A stretch of DNA of 64,000 nt from Marixanthotalea marina (GCA_018883545.1 JAHLEH010000001.1:558001-622000), one strand, 5' to 3'. Shown: positions 8,017 to 18,260, counted from the stretch's first letter. The notes: generated from the sequence alone by a model not told the origin. A program made the numbers and translations.

Positions 8017-9261
8017 ATGTTTAAATTTTTATTTGATAGAGATACTTGGCAAGAGGTTTTTGATAGCTTTAATAAAAATAAGTTAAGGTCTATACTTACC
8101 ATGGTAGGCGTTTGGTGGGGTATTTTACTATTAATTGGTCTGCTAGGGTCCGCAAGGGGATTAGAAAATGCATTTAATCGTTTGTTTGGCGATTTGGCTA
8201 CCAATAGTGTATTTATATGGTCAGGAAATACAAGTAAACCGTTTAAGGGTTTTCAGGAAGGCAGACGCGTAAAGTTAACGCTTAGTGATGCAAAAAAGGT
8301 TGAAGAAAATGTAGAAGGCATTGAGTTTTTAGTGCCAAGAAACCAAACACAATCGGAAGTTACTAGAAACTTTCTTTCTGGAACATTTCAAATATCTGGT
8401 GATTACCCTTTGTTGGATAAGGTTCAGAAGAAAAAGTTGATATATGGCCGTTTTCTCAATGAGAATGATATTGATAATAATAAAAAAGTAGCTGTTTTAT
8501 CAGAAGATATTTATCAGCAATTATTCGATAAGGATGAAGACCCTGTGGGACAATATGTCCAAATTAATAATATCAATTATACTGTTATTGGCATGTATGA
8601 AGCTGGCCAAATTAACATTGGCTCCTCTTCAGAGATACATATTCCATTTACAACATTTCAGCAAGTATACAACCAAGGCGACCAGATTGCTTGGATGATG
8701 ATAACCGGTAAGCCAGAGTACGATATCGCCCAAATAGATAAAGACACTAAATTGTTACTTAGAAATTTAAACAATGTGCACCCAGACGACCAAAGAGCTT
8801 TTGGTGGTTTTAATTTGGGAACCGAATTTTCTAGATTAACGGGCTTTTTAATAGGGATGCAGTTTTTAACCTGGTTTGTGGGTATTGCAACGTTAATTGC
8901 GGGAGTTTTTGCCATTGGAAACATATTATTGATTACGGTACGTGAACGGACCAAAGAAATAGGTGTACGTAGGGCACTGGGTGCCACTCCGTTTGAAATT
9001 AAAAGACAAATTGTTGTAGAAGCCGTCTTTTTAACTTTGTTAGCTGGAATATTCGGAATTATTACAGGAGGTTGGATTTTAATAGGGTTGGATGCCGCTT
9101 TTGGCCAAGGAGACTCCGCCGTTATAGTCAACGCCTCAGTATCAATAGCAGTTGTATTCATTGCCATAACCATATTAACCATTTTAGGCACATTAATAGG
9201 CTTAATACCAGCGTTTAGAGCTACAAGTATAAAACCAATAGAAGCATTAAGAGAAGAATAA
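8017..9261 (+). CDS. MacB/FtsX-type ABC permease 2
   Basis: 414 residues, paralogous to the preceding permease over its whole length. It has an N-terminal helix after FNKNKLRSILTM, a MacB periplasmic domain, three C-terminal helices, and the FtsX motif RERTKEIGVRRALGATPFEI. Two different permease subunits in tandem with one ATPase suggest a heterodimeric exporter rather than the MacB homodimer. The substrate is unknown. The adaptor protein gene follows after 12 bases. Confidence 0.92.
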   Translation: MFKFLFDRDTWQEVFDSFNKNKLRSILTMVGVWWGILLLIGLLGSARGLENAFNRLFGDLATNSVFIWSGNTSKPFKGFQEGRRVKLTLSDAKKVEENVEGIEFLVPRNQTQSEVTRNFLSGTFQISGDYPLLDKVQKKKLIYGRFLNENDIDNNKKVAVLSEDIYQQLFDKDEDPVGQYVQINNINYTVIGMYEAGQINIGSSSEIHIPFTTFQQVYNQGDQIAWMMITGKPEYDIAQIDKDTKLLLRNLNNVHPDDQRAFGGFNLGTEFSRLTGFLIGMQFLTWFVGIATLIAGVFAIGNILLITVRERTKEIGVRRALGATPFEIKRQIVVEAVFLTLLAGIFGIITGGWILIGLDAAFGQGDSAVIVNASVSIAVVFIAITILTILGTLIGLIPAFRATSIKPIEALREE

Positions 9262-9273
9262 ACAATCAAAGAA

Positions 9274-10404
9274 ATGAACAAAACAGTAAAAATTATTTTA
9301 GGATTAGTAACGGTATTATTGTTAATATTTGTGCTAAAGTATTTTATGGATTCCAATTCAAAAGCCATCGAGGATTTTAATGTGGAAGAACCTTTCTATA
9401 CTACTATAAACACACAGGTTGTCGCAACTGGAAAACTGAACCCAGAGGAAGAAGTGGAGTTAAAACCACAAATTTCTGGAATTGTTGACCAAATTCTTGT
9501 GGAAGAAGGCGATGTTGTGAAAAAAGGCGATTTAATAGCAACTATTAGGGTAGTGCCTAACGAACAATCTTTGGTACAAGCGCAGAGTAGAATAAAAACA
9601 GCACAATTGTCTTTTAACAATGCTAAAACCCAATACGATAGAGATAAGGCTTTATTTGATAAAGGTGTGATTTCCAAACAAGATTTTGAAACTACAGAAC
9701 TTAATTACGATCAAGCAGAAGAAACTTTAAGGCAAGCCCAAAATGATTATCAAATAATAAAGAAAGGATCGCTTTCTGGAGGTGCTACAGCCAATACGAG
9801 TATTACAGCCCAAATTTCTGGTACCATTTTGGAAATTCCGGTAAGGGAAGGTGACCAAGTAATTGAGAGTAATACCATGAACGATGGTACAACCGTTGCA
9901 ACCATTGCAGATATGAGCCTGATGATTTTTGAAGGTAAGGTTGATGAAGCCGAAGTTGGTAAAATAAAAGAAGGTAAAGACATTAAAATTGTCTTGGGCG
10001 CCATTCAAGATAAAGACTTTCCTGCCAAATTATCTTTTGTAGCACCAAAAGGGGTTGAAGAAAATGGAGCGGTTCAGTTTACCATTAAAGCCGATGTAAA
10101 TATTGATCAAGGTACAAACATTAGGGCTGGTTACAGTGCCAATGCAGAAATTGAGCTCGAAAATAAAGACAGTGTTTTCAGTATCAGGGAAGCATTGCTT
10201 CAATATGATAGAATTACCGATAAACCATTTGTTGAGATTCAAACAGGAGAGGGGCAGTTCAAAAAGCAGGATGTAAGGATAGGATTGTCAGACGGTATCA
10301 ATGTTGAAGTGCTTGAAGGTATAAAAGAAGGTGATAAGATTAAAGTTTGGAATAAGGCTTCCAAAGATGATATAGTAAATGCAAATCAAGGAGGGCGCAG
10401 ATAA
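9274..10404 (+). CDS. Periplasmic adaptor (membrane fusion) protein, MacA/HlyD family
   Basis: 376 residues: N-terminal membrane anchor (about 5-25), first lipoyl half with VELKPQISGIVDQILVEEGD, a long alpha-helical hairpin (about residues 95-160, rich in Gln, Ala, Lys), second lipoyl half with ISGTILEIPVREGDQV, then beta-barrel and membrane-proximal domains. This order is that of MacA, the adaptor joining a MacB-type transporter to TolC. It lies between the permease genes and the TolC-like gene with gaps of 12 and 1 bases. Confidence 0.93.
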   Translation: MNKTVKIILGLVTVLLLIFVLKYFMDSNSKAIEDFNVEEPFYTTINTQVVATGKLNPEEEVELKPQISGIVDQILVEEGDVVKKGDLIATIRVVPNEQSLVQAQSRIKTAQLSFNNAKTQYDRDKALFDKGVISKQDFETTELNYDQAEETLRQAQNDYQIIKKGSLSGGATANTSITAQISGTILEIPVREGDQVIESNTMNDGTTVATIADMSLMIFEGKVDEAEVGKIKEGKDIKIVLGAIQDKDFPAKLSFVAPKGVEENGAVQFTIKADVNIDQGTNIRAGYSANAEIELENKDSVFSIREALLQYDRITDKPFVEIQTGEGQFKKQDVRIGLSDGINVEVLEGIKEGDKIKVWNKASKDDIVNANQGGRR

Positions 10405-10405
10405 A

Positions 10406-11746
10406 ATGATGTTAAATATGAAACAAATAAAAAGAGCTTTTACAATAGGTGTATTCTTGGTGGGTGCTTTGGGTTTTTCCCAAAAAAAATGGACACTGCA
10501 AGAGAGTATAAACCATGCTTTAGAGAACAATATCACTATAAAAAAAGCTGAAAATACATTGCTTATAAACGATGAGGACATTACAGCCGCTAAAGGTAGT
10601 TTTTTGCCAACGGTGTCTGGTAGTGCTTCACACAGCATTAGCTTAGGGCAAAGTCAATTGTTTGAGGGGGCTTTTGTAAACCGAACCAGTAACTCAACAA
10701 ACTTTGGGGTAAGGGTTTCAGAAAACATTTTTAATGGATTTAGAAACACTTATTTATATGAACAAGCAAAATTGAATTTAGAAACCAGTCAACTGGAGCT
10801 AAGTAGAATTCAAGATGATATTTCCTTAAATGTTGCTAATTCCTATTTAAATGCCCTATTTAATAAAGAGCAATTGGAAACAGCCATTACCCAATTTGAA
10901 TTTTCAAAAAAACAGTTGAGCCAAGTAAAGGACTTAGTTGAGGCAGGCACCCAGCCGAAAGTCAATATTTATGATGCTGAAGCTACTTTGGCTAATGATG
11001 AACAAGCAGTAACTGTAGCTGAGAACAACTATAATTTAGCGTTGTTATCACTATCTCAATTGTTGCAAGTGCCTTTTGAAGGTTTTGATATTGAGGTGAT
11101 AGAAATTGACAGCCCTTCTGAAGCGTTACTTTACAACAATGCTTCGCCCATATTAGAGTATGCATTGCAAAACAGAAGCGAAATTGGAATTGCTGAAAAA
11201 AATATTGAGAATTCAGAATTAAACACGAAGATTTCAAAAGCGGGATTTTTGCCAAGCGTTAATTTTGGTTATTCATTGGGAGCCAATGTTTTCTATACAA
11301 ACTTAAATGATAATGAAAATCCGTTCTTTAGGCAATTGGAAGACAATTTGGGACATAACTTTAATTTAAGTGTGAACATTCCTATATTTTCTCAATTTCA
11401 GAATAAAACCAATGTTGCCAAATCGTTGATTCAAGAAGAAAATGCCAAATTGGATTTAGAACAAGCCAAGCTGACATTAGAATCGAATATTCAAGCTGCT
11501 TTTACCGATGCACAAGCAGCATTTAAAACTTATGAAGCAGCAAAAAAATCTTTGGCATCGCAAGAGTTGGCATTTGAAAATGCCCAAGAGCGCTATAACA
11601 TTGGAGCAATGAACGCATTTGAATTGGAACAATCCAGAGTTCGATACATAAATGCACAATCGTCTTTGATAACCGCCAAATATGATTTTGTTTTTAAGAC
11701 AAAAGTTTTAGACTTTTACATGGGAAAAACAATAACAATAGATTAA
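10406..11746 (+). CDS. TolC-like outer-membrane efflux protein
   Basis: An outer-membrane channel completing the MacAB-like exporter. About 446 residues with a signal peptide (ending GALGFSQ) and the duplicated coiled-coil architecture of the OEP family: long Gln/Ala/Glu-rich helices (about 165-215 and 350-430) and barrel strands around SFLPTVSGSASHS and GFLPSVNFGYSLG. The frame is open upstream into the adaptor gene, but ATG at 10406, directly after that gene's stop, gives a normal signal peptide; ATG at 10418 is also possible. tsaB begins 2 bases after the stop. Confidence 0.9.
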   Translation: MMLNMKQIKRAFTIGVFLVGALGFSQKKWTLQESINHALENNITIKKAENTLLINDEDITAAKGSFLPTVSGSASHSISLGQSQLFEGAFVNRTSNSTNFGVRVSENIFNGFRNTYLYEQAKLNLETSQLELSRIQDDISLNVANSYLNALFNKEQLETAITQFEFSKKQLSQVKDLVEAGTQPKVNIYDAEATLANDEQAVTVAENNYNLALLSLSQLLQVPFEGFDIEVIEIDSPSEALLYNNASPILEYALQNRSEIGIAEKNIENSELNTKISKAGFLPSVNFGYSLGANVFYTNLNDNENPFFRQLEDNLGHNFNLSVNIPIFSQFQNKTNVAKSLIQEENAKLDLEQAKLTLESNIQAAFTDAQAAFKTYEAAKKSLASQELAFENAQERYNIGAMNAFELEQSRVRYINAQSSLITAKYDFVFKTKVLDFYMGKTITID

Positions 11747-11747
11747 T

Positions 11748-12419
11748 TTGGCTTTAATACTAAATATTGAAACAGCAACAACCAATTGTTCTGTGTCTGT
11801 TTCTAAGAATGGCAAAACACTTTTTTTAAAGGAAGATAATAACAAAAACTATTCGCATGCCGAAAGCTTGCATGTGTTTATAGATACAGCAATTAAAGAG
11901 TCTGGAGTTTCTTTAAATGCTATTGATGCTATTGCTGTCAGTAAAGGGCCTGGCTCTTACACAGGTTTGCGTATTGGTGTTTCTGCTGCTAAAGGGTTGT
12001 GTTTTGCATTGAATAAGCCTTTAATTTCCGTGCCTACTTTGGAGGCCTTGGCGCATCAAGTGATGACGGAAAACGGCTTGATTGTACCAATGTTAGATGC
12101 CAGACGTATGGAAGTGTATTCTGCGATTTTTGATAAAAACCATAACCTTGTTAGGGAAACACAGGCACAAATATTAGATTCCAATTCTTTTGGGACTTAT
12201 TTAGATAAGAGTAAAGTTTACTTTATTGGTAATGGTGTCAATAAGGCAAAAGAGCTTATACAGCACCCCAATGCGGTTTTTATAAATGATAAATTGCCTT
12301 CTGCAAACGAAATGGGATTGTTGGCATTTAATAAATACAAAATAAGCGACTTTGAAGATGTCGCTTATTTTGAACCTTATTATTTAAAAGACTTTGTGGC
12401 ATTAAAGCCAAAGTCTTAA
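11748..12419 (+). CDS. tsaB: tRNA threonylcarbamoyladenosine biosynthesis protein TsaB
   Basis: Partner of TsaD in making the t6A base at position 37 of ANN-decoding tRNAs. The 223 residues start ALILNIETATTNCSVSV and carry SKGPGSYTGLRIGVSAAKGL (about 66-85), both standard TsaB signatures of the ASKHA fold; the catalytic residues of TsaD are not expected here. The start codon is TTG at 11748, because the N-terminal strand begins exactly there and no ATG is available. It follows the TolC-like gene by 1 base, so it may be expressed as the last gene of the exporter operon. A long hairpin lies inside its 3' end. Confidence 0.92.
   Translation: MALILNIETATTNCSVSVSKNGKTLFLKEDNNKNYSHAESLHVFIDTAIKESGVSLNAIDAIAVSKGPGSYTGLRIGVSAAKGLCFALNKPLISVPTLEALAHQVMTENGLIVPMLDARRMEVYSAIFDKNHNLVRETQAQILDSNSFGTYLDKSKVYFIGNGVNKAKELIQHPNAVFINDKLPSANEMGLLAFNKYKISDFEDVAYFEPYYLKDFVALKPKS
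12338..12372. other. Perfect 13-bp hairpin inside the 3' end of tsaB
   Basis: Arms CAAAATAAGCGAC (12338-12350) and GTCGCTTATTTTG (12360-12372) with a 9-base loop, entirely within the coding sequence and 47 bases before the stop. The mscS gene ends 53 bases away on the other strand, so it may act as a terminator for mscS transcripts. The following sequence is AT-rich but not a clean T-run. Confidence 0.5.
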
Positions 12420-12424
12420 CTTAA

Positions 12425-13240
12425 TTAAGCATTTTTTCGTATTTCCACTTGATGTGGGTATGGAATTTCAATACCAGCAGCATCTAAGGCTTCTTTGGCG
12501 TTTTCGGTTACCTCAAAATAAACAGCCCAATAATCCTCCGATTTACACCACGGTCTTACGGCAAAGTTTACAGAACTGTCTGCCAATTCCATAACATTAA
12601 CTGTGGGTTCGGGTGTATCTATAACTTTTGGGTGACTTTTTAGGACGCTCATTAAAACTTCTTTAGTCTTTTTAATATCGGAATCATAATCAACTCCAAA
12701 AACCAAATCTACACGGCGGGTGCCTTCGGTAGTATAGTTAATGATATTGCCATTAGACAATGCACCATTTGGAATGATAATCTCTTTGTTTGAAAGTCCT
12801 GTTAGTTTAGTGGTAAAAATTTCTATGTGTTTAACCACACCAATTTCACCTTGTGCTTCAATAAGATCACCTATTTTAAAGGGTTTAAAAACCATGATTA
12901 AAACACCGCCCGCAAAATTACCTAAAGAGCCTTGTAGCGCCATACCAATGGCCAAACCGGCAGCAGCAATAACAGCAGCAAAGGAGGTGGTTGGTACCCC
13001 TAAAGTACCAAGTAAGGTAATTATTAAAAGTATTTTTAATGACCAATTTAATAGGTTTATTAAAAATTTTTGAAGACTTTCTTCATAAGCACTTTTGGTC
13101 ATTATTTTACGGGAGGCATTCAATATTTTCTTAATAAGCCAAGAACCAATAATCCATATAACAATGGCACCAATAATTTTTAATCCATATTTTGTGGCTA
13201 ATTCTAGCCATTTTTCTGCATCTACATTTTCTAAATCCAT
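12425..13240 (-). CDS. mscS: Small-conductance mechanosensitive channel (MscS family)
   Basis: An inner-membrane channel opening on hypo-osmotic shock. 271 residues: three helices in the first 120 residues, the third being the Gly/Ala-rich pore helix (AAGLAIGMALQGSLGNFAGGVLI region, about 94-116), then the beta-domain (GDLIEAQGEIGVVKHIEIFTT) and the C-terminal alpha/beta domain. Length is close to that of Escherichia coli MscS (286). It is convergent with tsaB, separated by 5 bases. Confidence 0.93.
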   Translation of the reverse strand: MDLENVDAEKWLELATKYGLKIIGAIVIWIIGSWLIKKILNASRKIMTKSAYEESLQKFLINLLNWSLKILLIITLLGTLGVPTTSFAAVIAAAGLAIGMALQGSLGNFAGGVLIMVFKPFKIGDLIEAQGEIGVVKHIEIFTTKLTGLSNKEIIIPNGALSNGNIINYTTEGTRRVDLVFGVDYDSDIKKTKEVLMSVLKSHPKVIDTPEPTVNVMELADSSVNFAVRPWCKSEDYWAVYFEVTENAKEALDAAGIEIPYPHQVEIRKNA

Positions 13241-13323
13241 AATCTTATATTTTAGTTTTAAGAATTTACCTAATAATAAACTTTTTGTTTAAATAACAGG
13301 TAAATTGAAAGTTAAATTTTTAA

Positions 13324-15429
13324 TCACATCAAATCTAATGCGTCTTCTACCTTGGTTACAGGCAATTTACAAGCCTTGTTTACGCAAACATAAATAAAGG
13401 TATCTTGCGGGTTGTACCTATTTGCCAGTAATGGTAAATTGTTCTCGGTAGTACTGCCAACCAATAATTTATTGGGAAGGTAATGGGTGTTCAACTCGTC
13501 TATTTTTTGTTTGGCATCTGCGCCCACTACAGCGACTTCGTAAAACGGATTGGTGTAATTTAGCATTAAATCGAACCAATTGGAATACCCAGACGGGTAT
13601 TCGCTCATTTCTGGCTTCACATTATTAAGCATGGTCATGGCTGTTTTAGAGAAATGCTCATTATCAAAATAATGTGATAGTTTAAATAGGTTTTTAGCCA
13701 TAATGGAGTTGCTGGCGGGAATTACATTGTCTCTGTATTCTATACTTCTGGATACTAAAGAGGCATCACTGTTTGAAGTAAAGAAAAACATTTTACTGGT
13801 ATCATCGTAAAAATGATCAAAGGTGTAGTTTGCCAAATCTCTTGCGGTGGTTAGCCATTTTTTATCTAAGGTGTTTTCGTAGAGTGCTAAAAAGGCATCA
13901 ATAGTAGCGGCATAATCTTCTAAATAACCATTAATGGTGCTTTTACCATCTTTATAGTTATGGTTAAGGCCGCCATCTTCACGCAATTGTGAGTTTACTA
14001 TGAAATTTGCATTTTTCTCTGCAGCTTCCAAATAGGTTTTGTTGCCTAAAACCCTATAGGCATCAACATATCCTTTTAACATTAAAGCGTTCCAAGATGT
14101 AAGGGTTTTGTCATCCAATCTGGGTTTTGGTCTTTTATTTCGTGTGGCTAAAAGTTTAGTTTTCCATTGTTCCTTTTTAGTAGCTAATTCGGCTTCGGTA
14201 ATATTGTGTTTTTCAGCAATGGCAGCATCACTTTCGTTTCTTATAAGCACGTAATTATTGTGTTCCCAATGTCCAAAATCGTTCACATTGTAGTAGTCGG
14301 CAAACAAATCAAAATCGTTAGCCAAAAGTGCTTTTAATTCTTCTTGTGTCCAAACATAAAAAGCACCTTCTTCCAACGTGCCTTCGGCATTATTGCTATC
14401 CGCATCAAGCGACGAGTAAAAGGCACCATTATTGGCGGTCATTTCATTTTTTATAAACTCTAACGTTTCGTTAATTACGTTTTTATAGAGTTCATTTTTT
14501 GTAATGAGATAGGCATCAGCATACAAGCTTACCAGCAAACCGTTATCGTACAGCATTTTTTCAAAGTGTGGAACATGCCATTTTTCATCTACCGAATATC
14601 TTGAAAATCCGCCACCAATTTGATCAAAAACACCACCATAGGTCATTTTGGTAAGTGTTAGGTTTACAAAATCCTGTAATTCTTTATCGTTGTTTTGGTA
14701 GGCGTGCCTCATTAGAAAATGATAGTTGTTTGGCATCATGAATTTTTGGGTTTGTTTCATGCCTCCAAAGGCATGGTCAAAATTCTTTTCCCAATTGGTT
14801 AAGGCATTTTCTATAAAGGCCCTTTCAAAAACGGGCTCATCGGTATTTAGGCTAACAACATCCAGCGATTTAATACCCTGGGAAAGTTTATCGGCATATT
14901 CGTGTAACTTATTTGGGTCTTCCTTGTAAAGTTTGGTGAGTTGCTTTAAGATATCCATCCACTGTTCTTTCTTAAAGTAAGTACCGCCCCAAACAGGTCT
15001 GCCATCGGGCAAAGCCACTACATTTAAAGGCCAACCGCCACTACCCGTCATAAGCTGTACGGCGTTCATGTATATTTGGTCTACATCTGGGCGTTCCTCC
15101 CTATCTACTTTTACGTTTACGAAATTTTCGTTCATTACTTGTGCTACCAAAGTATCCTCAAAACTTTCATGTTCCATAACGTGGCACCAATGGCAGGATG
15201 CATAACCTACACTGATGAGCAAAAGTTTGTTTTCGTCTGTTGCCTTAGCCAATGTTTTGTCATTCCAAGCGTTCCAGTTAACAGGGTTGTGAGCATGCTG
15301 CAATAGATACGGACTCGTTTCGTGTATAAGGTCGTTAGTGTATGGATGTGTCATGTCTTTTGAAGTTTCACTTTTACAGCTAAAAAGTAAAATTGCCAAT
15401 AGCAGCAATAGGGAGAACGTTTTTTGCAT
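13324..15429 (-). CDS. DUF255 thioredoxin-domain / six-hairpin protein (YyaL type), lipoprotein
   Basis: About 701 residues: lipoprotein signal (LLAILLFSC, Cys about 19), then the DUF255 thioredoxin-like domain with [14 protein letters not shown] (CxxC about residue 80) and [12 protein letters not shown], then a long alpha/alpha-barrel region (about 230-700) like those of N-acylglucosamine epimerase or glycosidase-type folds. The family (YyaL/spermatogenesis-associated protein 20) is widespread and has no settled function. A longer frame back to 15462 would run through the dodecin terminator, so the ATG at 15429 is chosen. Confidence 0.9.
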   Translation of the reverse strand: MQKTFSLLLLLAILLFSCKSETSKDMTHPYTNDLIHETSPYLLQHAHNPVNWNAWNDKTLAKATDENKLLLISVGYASCHWCHVMEHESFEDTLVAQVMNENFVNVKVDREERPDVDQIYMNAVQLMTGSGGWPLNVVALPDGRPVWGGTYFKKEQWMDILKQLTKLYKEDPNKLHEYADKLSQGIKSLDVVSLNTDEPVFERAFIENALTNWEKNFDHAFGGMKQTQKFMMPNNYHFLMRHAYQNNDKELQDFVNLTLTKMTYGGVFDQIGGGFSRYSVDEKWHVPHFEKMLYDNGLLVSLYADAYLITKNELYKNVINETLEFIKNEMTANNGAFYSSLDADSNNAEGTLEEGAFYVWTQEELKALLANDFDLFADYYNVNDFGHWEHNNYVLIRNESDAAIAEKHNITEAELATKKEQWKTKLLATRNKRPKPRLDDKTLTSWNALMLKGYVDAYRVLGNKTYLEAAEKNANFIVNSQLREDGGLNHNYKDGKSTINGYLEDYAATIDAFLALYENTLDKKWLTTARDLANYTFDHFYDDTSKMFFFTSNSDASLVSRSIEYRDNVIPASNSIMAKNLFKLSHYFDNEHFSKTAMTMLNNVKPEMSEYPSGYSNWFDLMLNYTNPFYEVAVVGADAKQKIDELNTHYLPNKLLVGSTTENNLPLLANRYNPQDTFIYVCVNKACKLPVTKVEDALDLM

Positions 15430-15446
15430 TTTATGGATAGATGTTG

Positions 15447-15472
15447 AAAAAAAAGCGTTCAAACATGAACGC
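15447..15472 (-). terminator. Rho-independent terminator of the dodecin gene
   Basis: On the minus strand, GCGTTC (15472-15467), 6-base loop, GAACGC (15460-15455), then eight T. It separates dodecin from the DUF255 gene downstream. Confidence 0.85.
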
Positions 15473-15500
15473 TCAGGTTTCTTTTTAATATTGTTAAGGG

Positions 15501-15701
15501 TTAATCTACTTCAAATGTAATTTTTACATTAACTCTAAATTCGTTGACGTTTCCGTCTTTAACGGTAGCACTTTGTTCTTGAACATAAACCGAACGTATA
15601 TTTTTAACACTTTTTGCAGCGTGGGCAACTGCTTTTTTCGTGGCATCTTCCCAGCTTTTTTCTGAATTTGATAATACTTCAATAACTTTTAGTACAGGCA
15701 T
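15501..15701 (-). CDS. Dodecin family flavin-binding protein
   Basis: A 66-residue protein with the dodecin pattern: strand ([17 protein letters not shown]), one amphipathic helix ([13 protein letters not shown]), then two strands ([16 protein letters not shown] and [13 protein letters not shown]). Dodecins form hollow dodecamers that store or buffer flavins. The length fits the family (65-75). A clear terminator follows, so it is probably a single-gene unit. Confidence 0.9.
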   Translation of the reverse strand: MPVLKVIEVLSNSEKSWEDATKKAVAHAAKSVKNIRSVYVQEQSATVKDGNVNEFRVNVKITFEVD

Positions 15702-15760
15702 AAGTTTAGTTTTTTAAATTAAAAATTCGTTAATACCTAAATATAAGAAAATAAATTGAG

Positions 15761-16663
15761 TTAGCCATTAATAGCTTCTACAGTTTCTACTTTGCCATGT
15801 AACATTTCCCTAAGCATGTTTTCGATGCCACTCTTTAATGTAAAGGTTGAAGAAGGACAACCGCTACAAGCCCCTTGAAGCAACACACTCACATTTTTGG
15901 TGTCGGCATCATAAGAAATAAACTGAATGTTTCCGCCATCACTTGCAACGGCCGGTTTTACATATTCTTCCAGGATGTTTACAATTTCTTTAGAGGTGTC
16001 GTCAAGCGAATCAAACTGAGAATCAAGTTGTTTATTGGTTTTTTGTTGTGTTTGTGCGGCCTCTTGTGAAACAATTTCTTTGCCGTTTTCAATATAGCTT
16101 CTAATAAACTCACGAAGTTGTAAGGTAATATCTTGCCATTCCGCAATATCGTATTTGGTAATGGATATGTAGTTTTCATCTAAAAATACATTTTTTACAA
16201 ACGGAAAATGGAATAATTCGGTAGCCAAGGGCGATGCTTTGGCTTCGTCTATAGATGTAAATTCAAATAAAGTGGTTACTAATTTTTTGTTGGCCACAAA
16301 TTTCATAACCGCAGGGTTTGGTGTGCTTTCGGCATAAACGGTTACAGGTACTTTTTTAGGTGTGGCGGTTTCTTCAATTACAAGGCCTCCATTGTTTAGG
16401 TAAGATTCTATTTGTTCGGCTACTTCACCCTGTACGTCTTTCCATTCTACAATATTGTAGCGTTCAACTGCTATAAAATTACTGGTTATGTAAACTTTTT
16501 TAACAAATGGCAGATAAAATAATTGCTGTGCCAATGGCGATGGCTTTGCTTCGTCTATGTTATTGAATTCAAAACTTTGATTTCTGGTAATGAACTGATT
16601 AAGCTCAAATTTAATTATGGCGTTATTGGTAGTTTCTTGTATTGAAACGGAAAAAGTACTCAT
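15761..16663 (-). CDS. NifU-family Fe-S scaffold protein with tandem Nfu N-domains
   Basis: 300 residues in three parts. Two homologous Nfu N-terminal domains (about 1-95 and 100-195) each carry EAxxSPLAxxLFxxPFVKxVxxxxNxI. They are followed by a linker and a C-terminal NifU domain with GGNIQFISYD and GACSGCPSST, whose CxxC (about residue 267) binds the transferred Fe-S cluster. The protein probably delivers Fe-S clusters to client proteins. The start at 16663 (MSTFSVSIQ) is preferred over a Lys-rich extension from 16681. Confidence 0.92.
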   Translation of the reverse strand: MSTFSVSIQETTNNAIIKFELNQFITRNQSFEFNNIDEAKPSPLAQQLFYLPFVKKVYITSNFIAVERYNIVEWKDVQGEVAEQIESYLNNGGLVIEETATPKKVPVTVYAESTPNPAVMKFVANKKLVTTLFEFTSIDEAKASPLATELFHFPFVKNVFLDENYISITKYDIAEWQDITLQLREFIRSYIENGKEIVSQEAAQTQQKTNKQLDSQFDSLDDTSKEIVNILEEYVKPAVASDGGNIQFISYDADTKNVSVLLQGACSGCPSSTFTLKSGIENMLREMLHGKVETVEAING

Positions 16664-16822
16664 TTTAGCTTTTTTTTTCAAAAATACTAAAAGAAAACTA
16701 TAGTTATGTATATATTTGGCTTTAGTTGTTTTTTTAAAACACGAAGAAAACTGCTACATTATTTGTTTAATGTGTTTGTTTTGAGTTACTTGAAAATATA
16801 AGAACCTACTTAATAATAGTTT

Positions 16823-17827
16823 ATGAAGTTTAAATATTGTTTTATTTTAATGATAACGGCCTTAAGTTCGTGTAAGATTTTAGCTCAAGAAGGTTTACCA
16901 ATTTATACCGATTATTTAACGGATAACTATTATTTAATTCACCCCTCCATGGCTGGAGCTGCCAATTGTGCAAAAATTAGAATGACAGGGCGTCAACAAT
17001 GGTTTGGACATGAAGATGCACCAAAATTGCTAACGTTAAGTGCCAATGGCAGAATTGGCGATACTCCTTCTGCAATCGGCGGTATTTTGTTTGCAGACAA
17101 AAACGGTTATCATTCGCAAAATGGAGCCTATGTAACCTATGCCCACCATATCATGTTTTCAAGATCGGAAGTCGATCTAAACCAGTTGTCTTTTGGTTTA
17201 AGTGTTGGGGTCATTCAATATAAATTGGATGAAACGTCATTTCCCCAAGATGGCCCAGACCCCCTTATAGATGGTATTGTTCAAAGTGCTACCAATTTTA
17301 ATATGGATTTTGGGTTTTCCTATAACTTTTTGGATTTCTACCTACACGGTACTGTAAAAAACGTATTGAATAATTCTGGAATCAACTCAGATATTGGCAT
17401 CACAAGCAATTTAAGACGCTATTTGTTTTCCACAGGTTATGTGTTTGGCGCTTATGGAAGCGATTGGAGCTATGAGCCATCGGTTATGTTCCAATACAGA
17501 GAAAGTACACAAGAAGCTGCTATTGACATTAATGCCAAGGTCTACAAACAAATGGAGTTTGGAAGTATTTGGGCAGGACTATCGTACAGAAATAGTTTTG
17601 ATGGCGCGCAATACACAACCGATTCTGGTGCAGTAGATAGCCAAAGGCTTCAAAATTTTACGCCCATATTAGGTATTAACTACGGTAAATTTATGTTCGC
17701 TTATAATTATACGCACCAAACCAATTCGGTGGTATTTACCAATGGCGGATTCCATCAGCTAACACTTGGTTTTAATTTTGGTTGTAAACCTGTGAAGTAC
17801 GATTGTAACTGTCCGGCCGTAAATTAG
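16823..17827 (+). CDS. PorP/SprF-type outer-membrane protein (type IX secretion-associated)
   Basis: 334 residues with an N-terminal signal (ending in KILAQEG) and the PorP/SprF pattern: LPIYTDYLTDNYYLIHPSMAGAANCAKIRMTGRQQW at about 25-60, split by strands of a beta-barrel, ending with LTLGFNFGCK. Family members anchor or help secrete type IX cargo such as gliding adhesins in Bacteroidota. Usually a large gene for a repeat-rich, C-terminal-domain protein stands beside sprF-type genes; none is adjacent here, so the partner is unknown. Confidence 0.85.
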   Translation: MKFKYCFILMITALSSCKILAQEGLPIYTDYLTDNYYLIHPSMAGAANCAKIRMTGRQQWFGHEDAPKLLTLSANGRIGDTPSAIGGILFADKNGYHSQNGAYVTYAHHIMFSRSEVDLNQLSFGLSVGVIQYKLDETSFPQDGPDPLIDGIVQSATNFNMDFGFSYNFLDFYLHGTVKNVLNNSGINSDIGITSNLRRYLFSTGYVFGAYGSDWSYEPSVMFQYRESTQEAAIDINAKVYKQMEFGSIWAGLSYRNSFDGAQYTTDSGAVDSQRLQNFTPILGINYGKFMFAYNYTHQTNSVVFTNGGFHQLTLGFNFGCKPVKYDCNCPAVN

Positions 17828-17828
17828 T

Positions 17829-18260
17829 CTAGGTAGTTGTATTGGCTATAATTTTCCATTCATCACCAATCCTTTTAAAAATGAGCATAAAGTAACCATC
17901 AAGGTTACCTGCATCCCTTTTTACATGGTACTCGGCCAAAACGTAATAGGCACCTTCTTCAATTTGGGATATATCGTTAATTCTGTAGCTTAGTACACCA
18001 GTATAATCTTTGTCTGGATAAAATTTTTTGTAATGGGCAGATACATTGTACCACCCTTGTATAATACCATTTTTACTGTATAGTTTTAGAGAATCACTTT
18101 TCCAATACCCTTCCATATAGTCATCTATATTGTTTTTAGACCACGCTATTCGCTGGGCCTTTAAAACGGCGTTGATTTCCTTTTGGTCTTTTTCGGGGTT
18201 TGTTTGTGCCGATATAAAGCAAAACGGCATCACAAAAAACAGTATTAAGAACTTTTTCAT
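17829..18260 (-). CDS. Exported DUF4440/SnoaL-like (NTF2-fold) protein
   Basis: 143 residues with a signal peptide (FLILFFVMPFCFISAQ) and an NTF2-like domain: helix with LKAQRIAWSKNNIDDYMEGYWKSD, then strands including LKLYSKNGIIQGW, AHYKKFYPDK and DGYFMLIFKRIGDEWKIIANTTT. This matches the DUF4440 family, small periplasmic proteins of unclear role. It is convergent with the PorP/SprF gene, separated by 1 base. ATG at 18260 starts the signal peptide; the frame open to 18308 is judged too long. Confidence 0.85.
   Translation of the reverse strand: MKKFLILFFVMPFCFISAQTNPEKDQKEINAVLKAQRIAWSKNNIDDYMEGYWKSDSLKLYSKNGIIQGWYNVSAHYKKFYPDKDYTGVLSYRINDISQIEEGAYYVLAEYHVKRDAGNLDGYFMLIFKRIGDEWKIIANTTT

Noticed and set aside
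8658..9368. 236-codon antisense frame opposite ABC permease 2
   Set aside because: Shadow of the coding strand; the plus frame has full FtsX-permease motifs.
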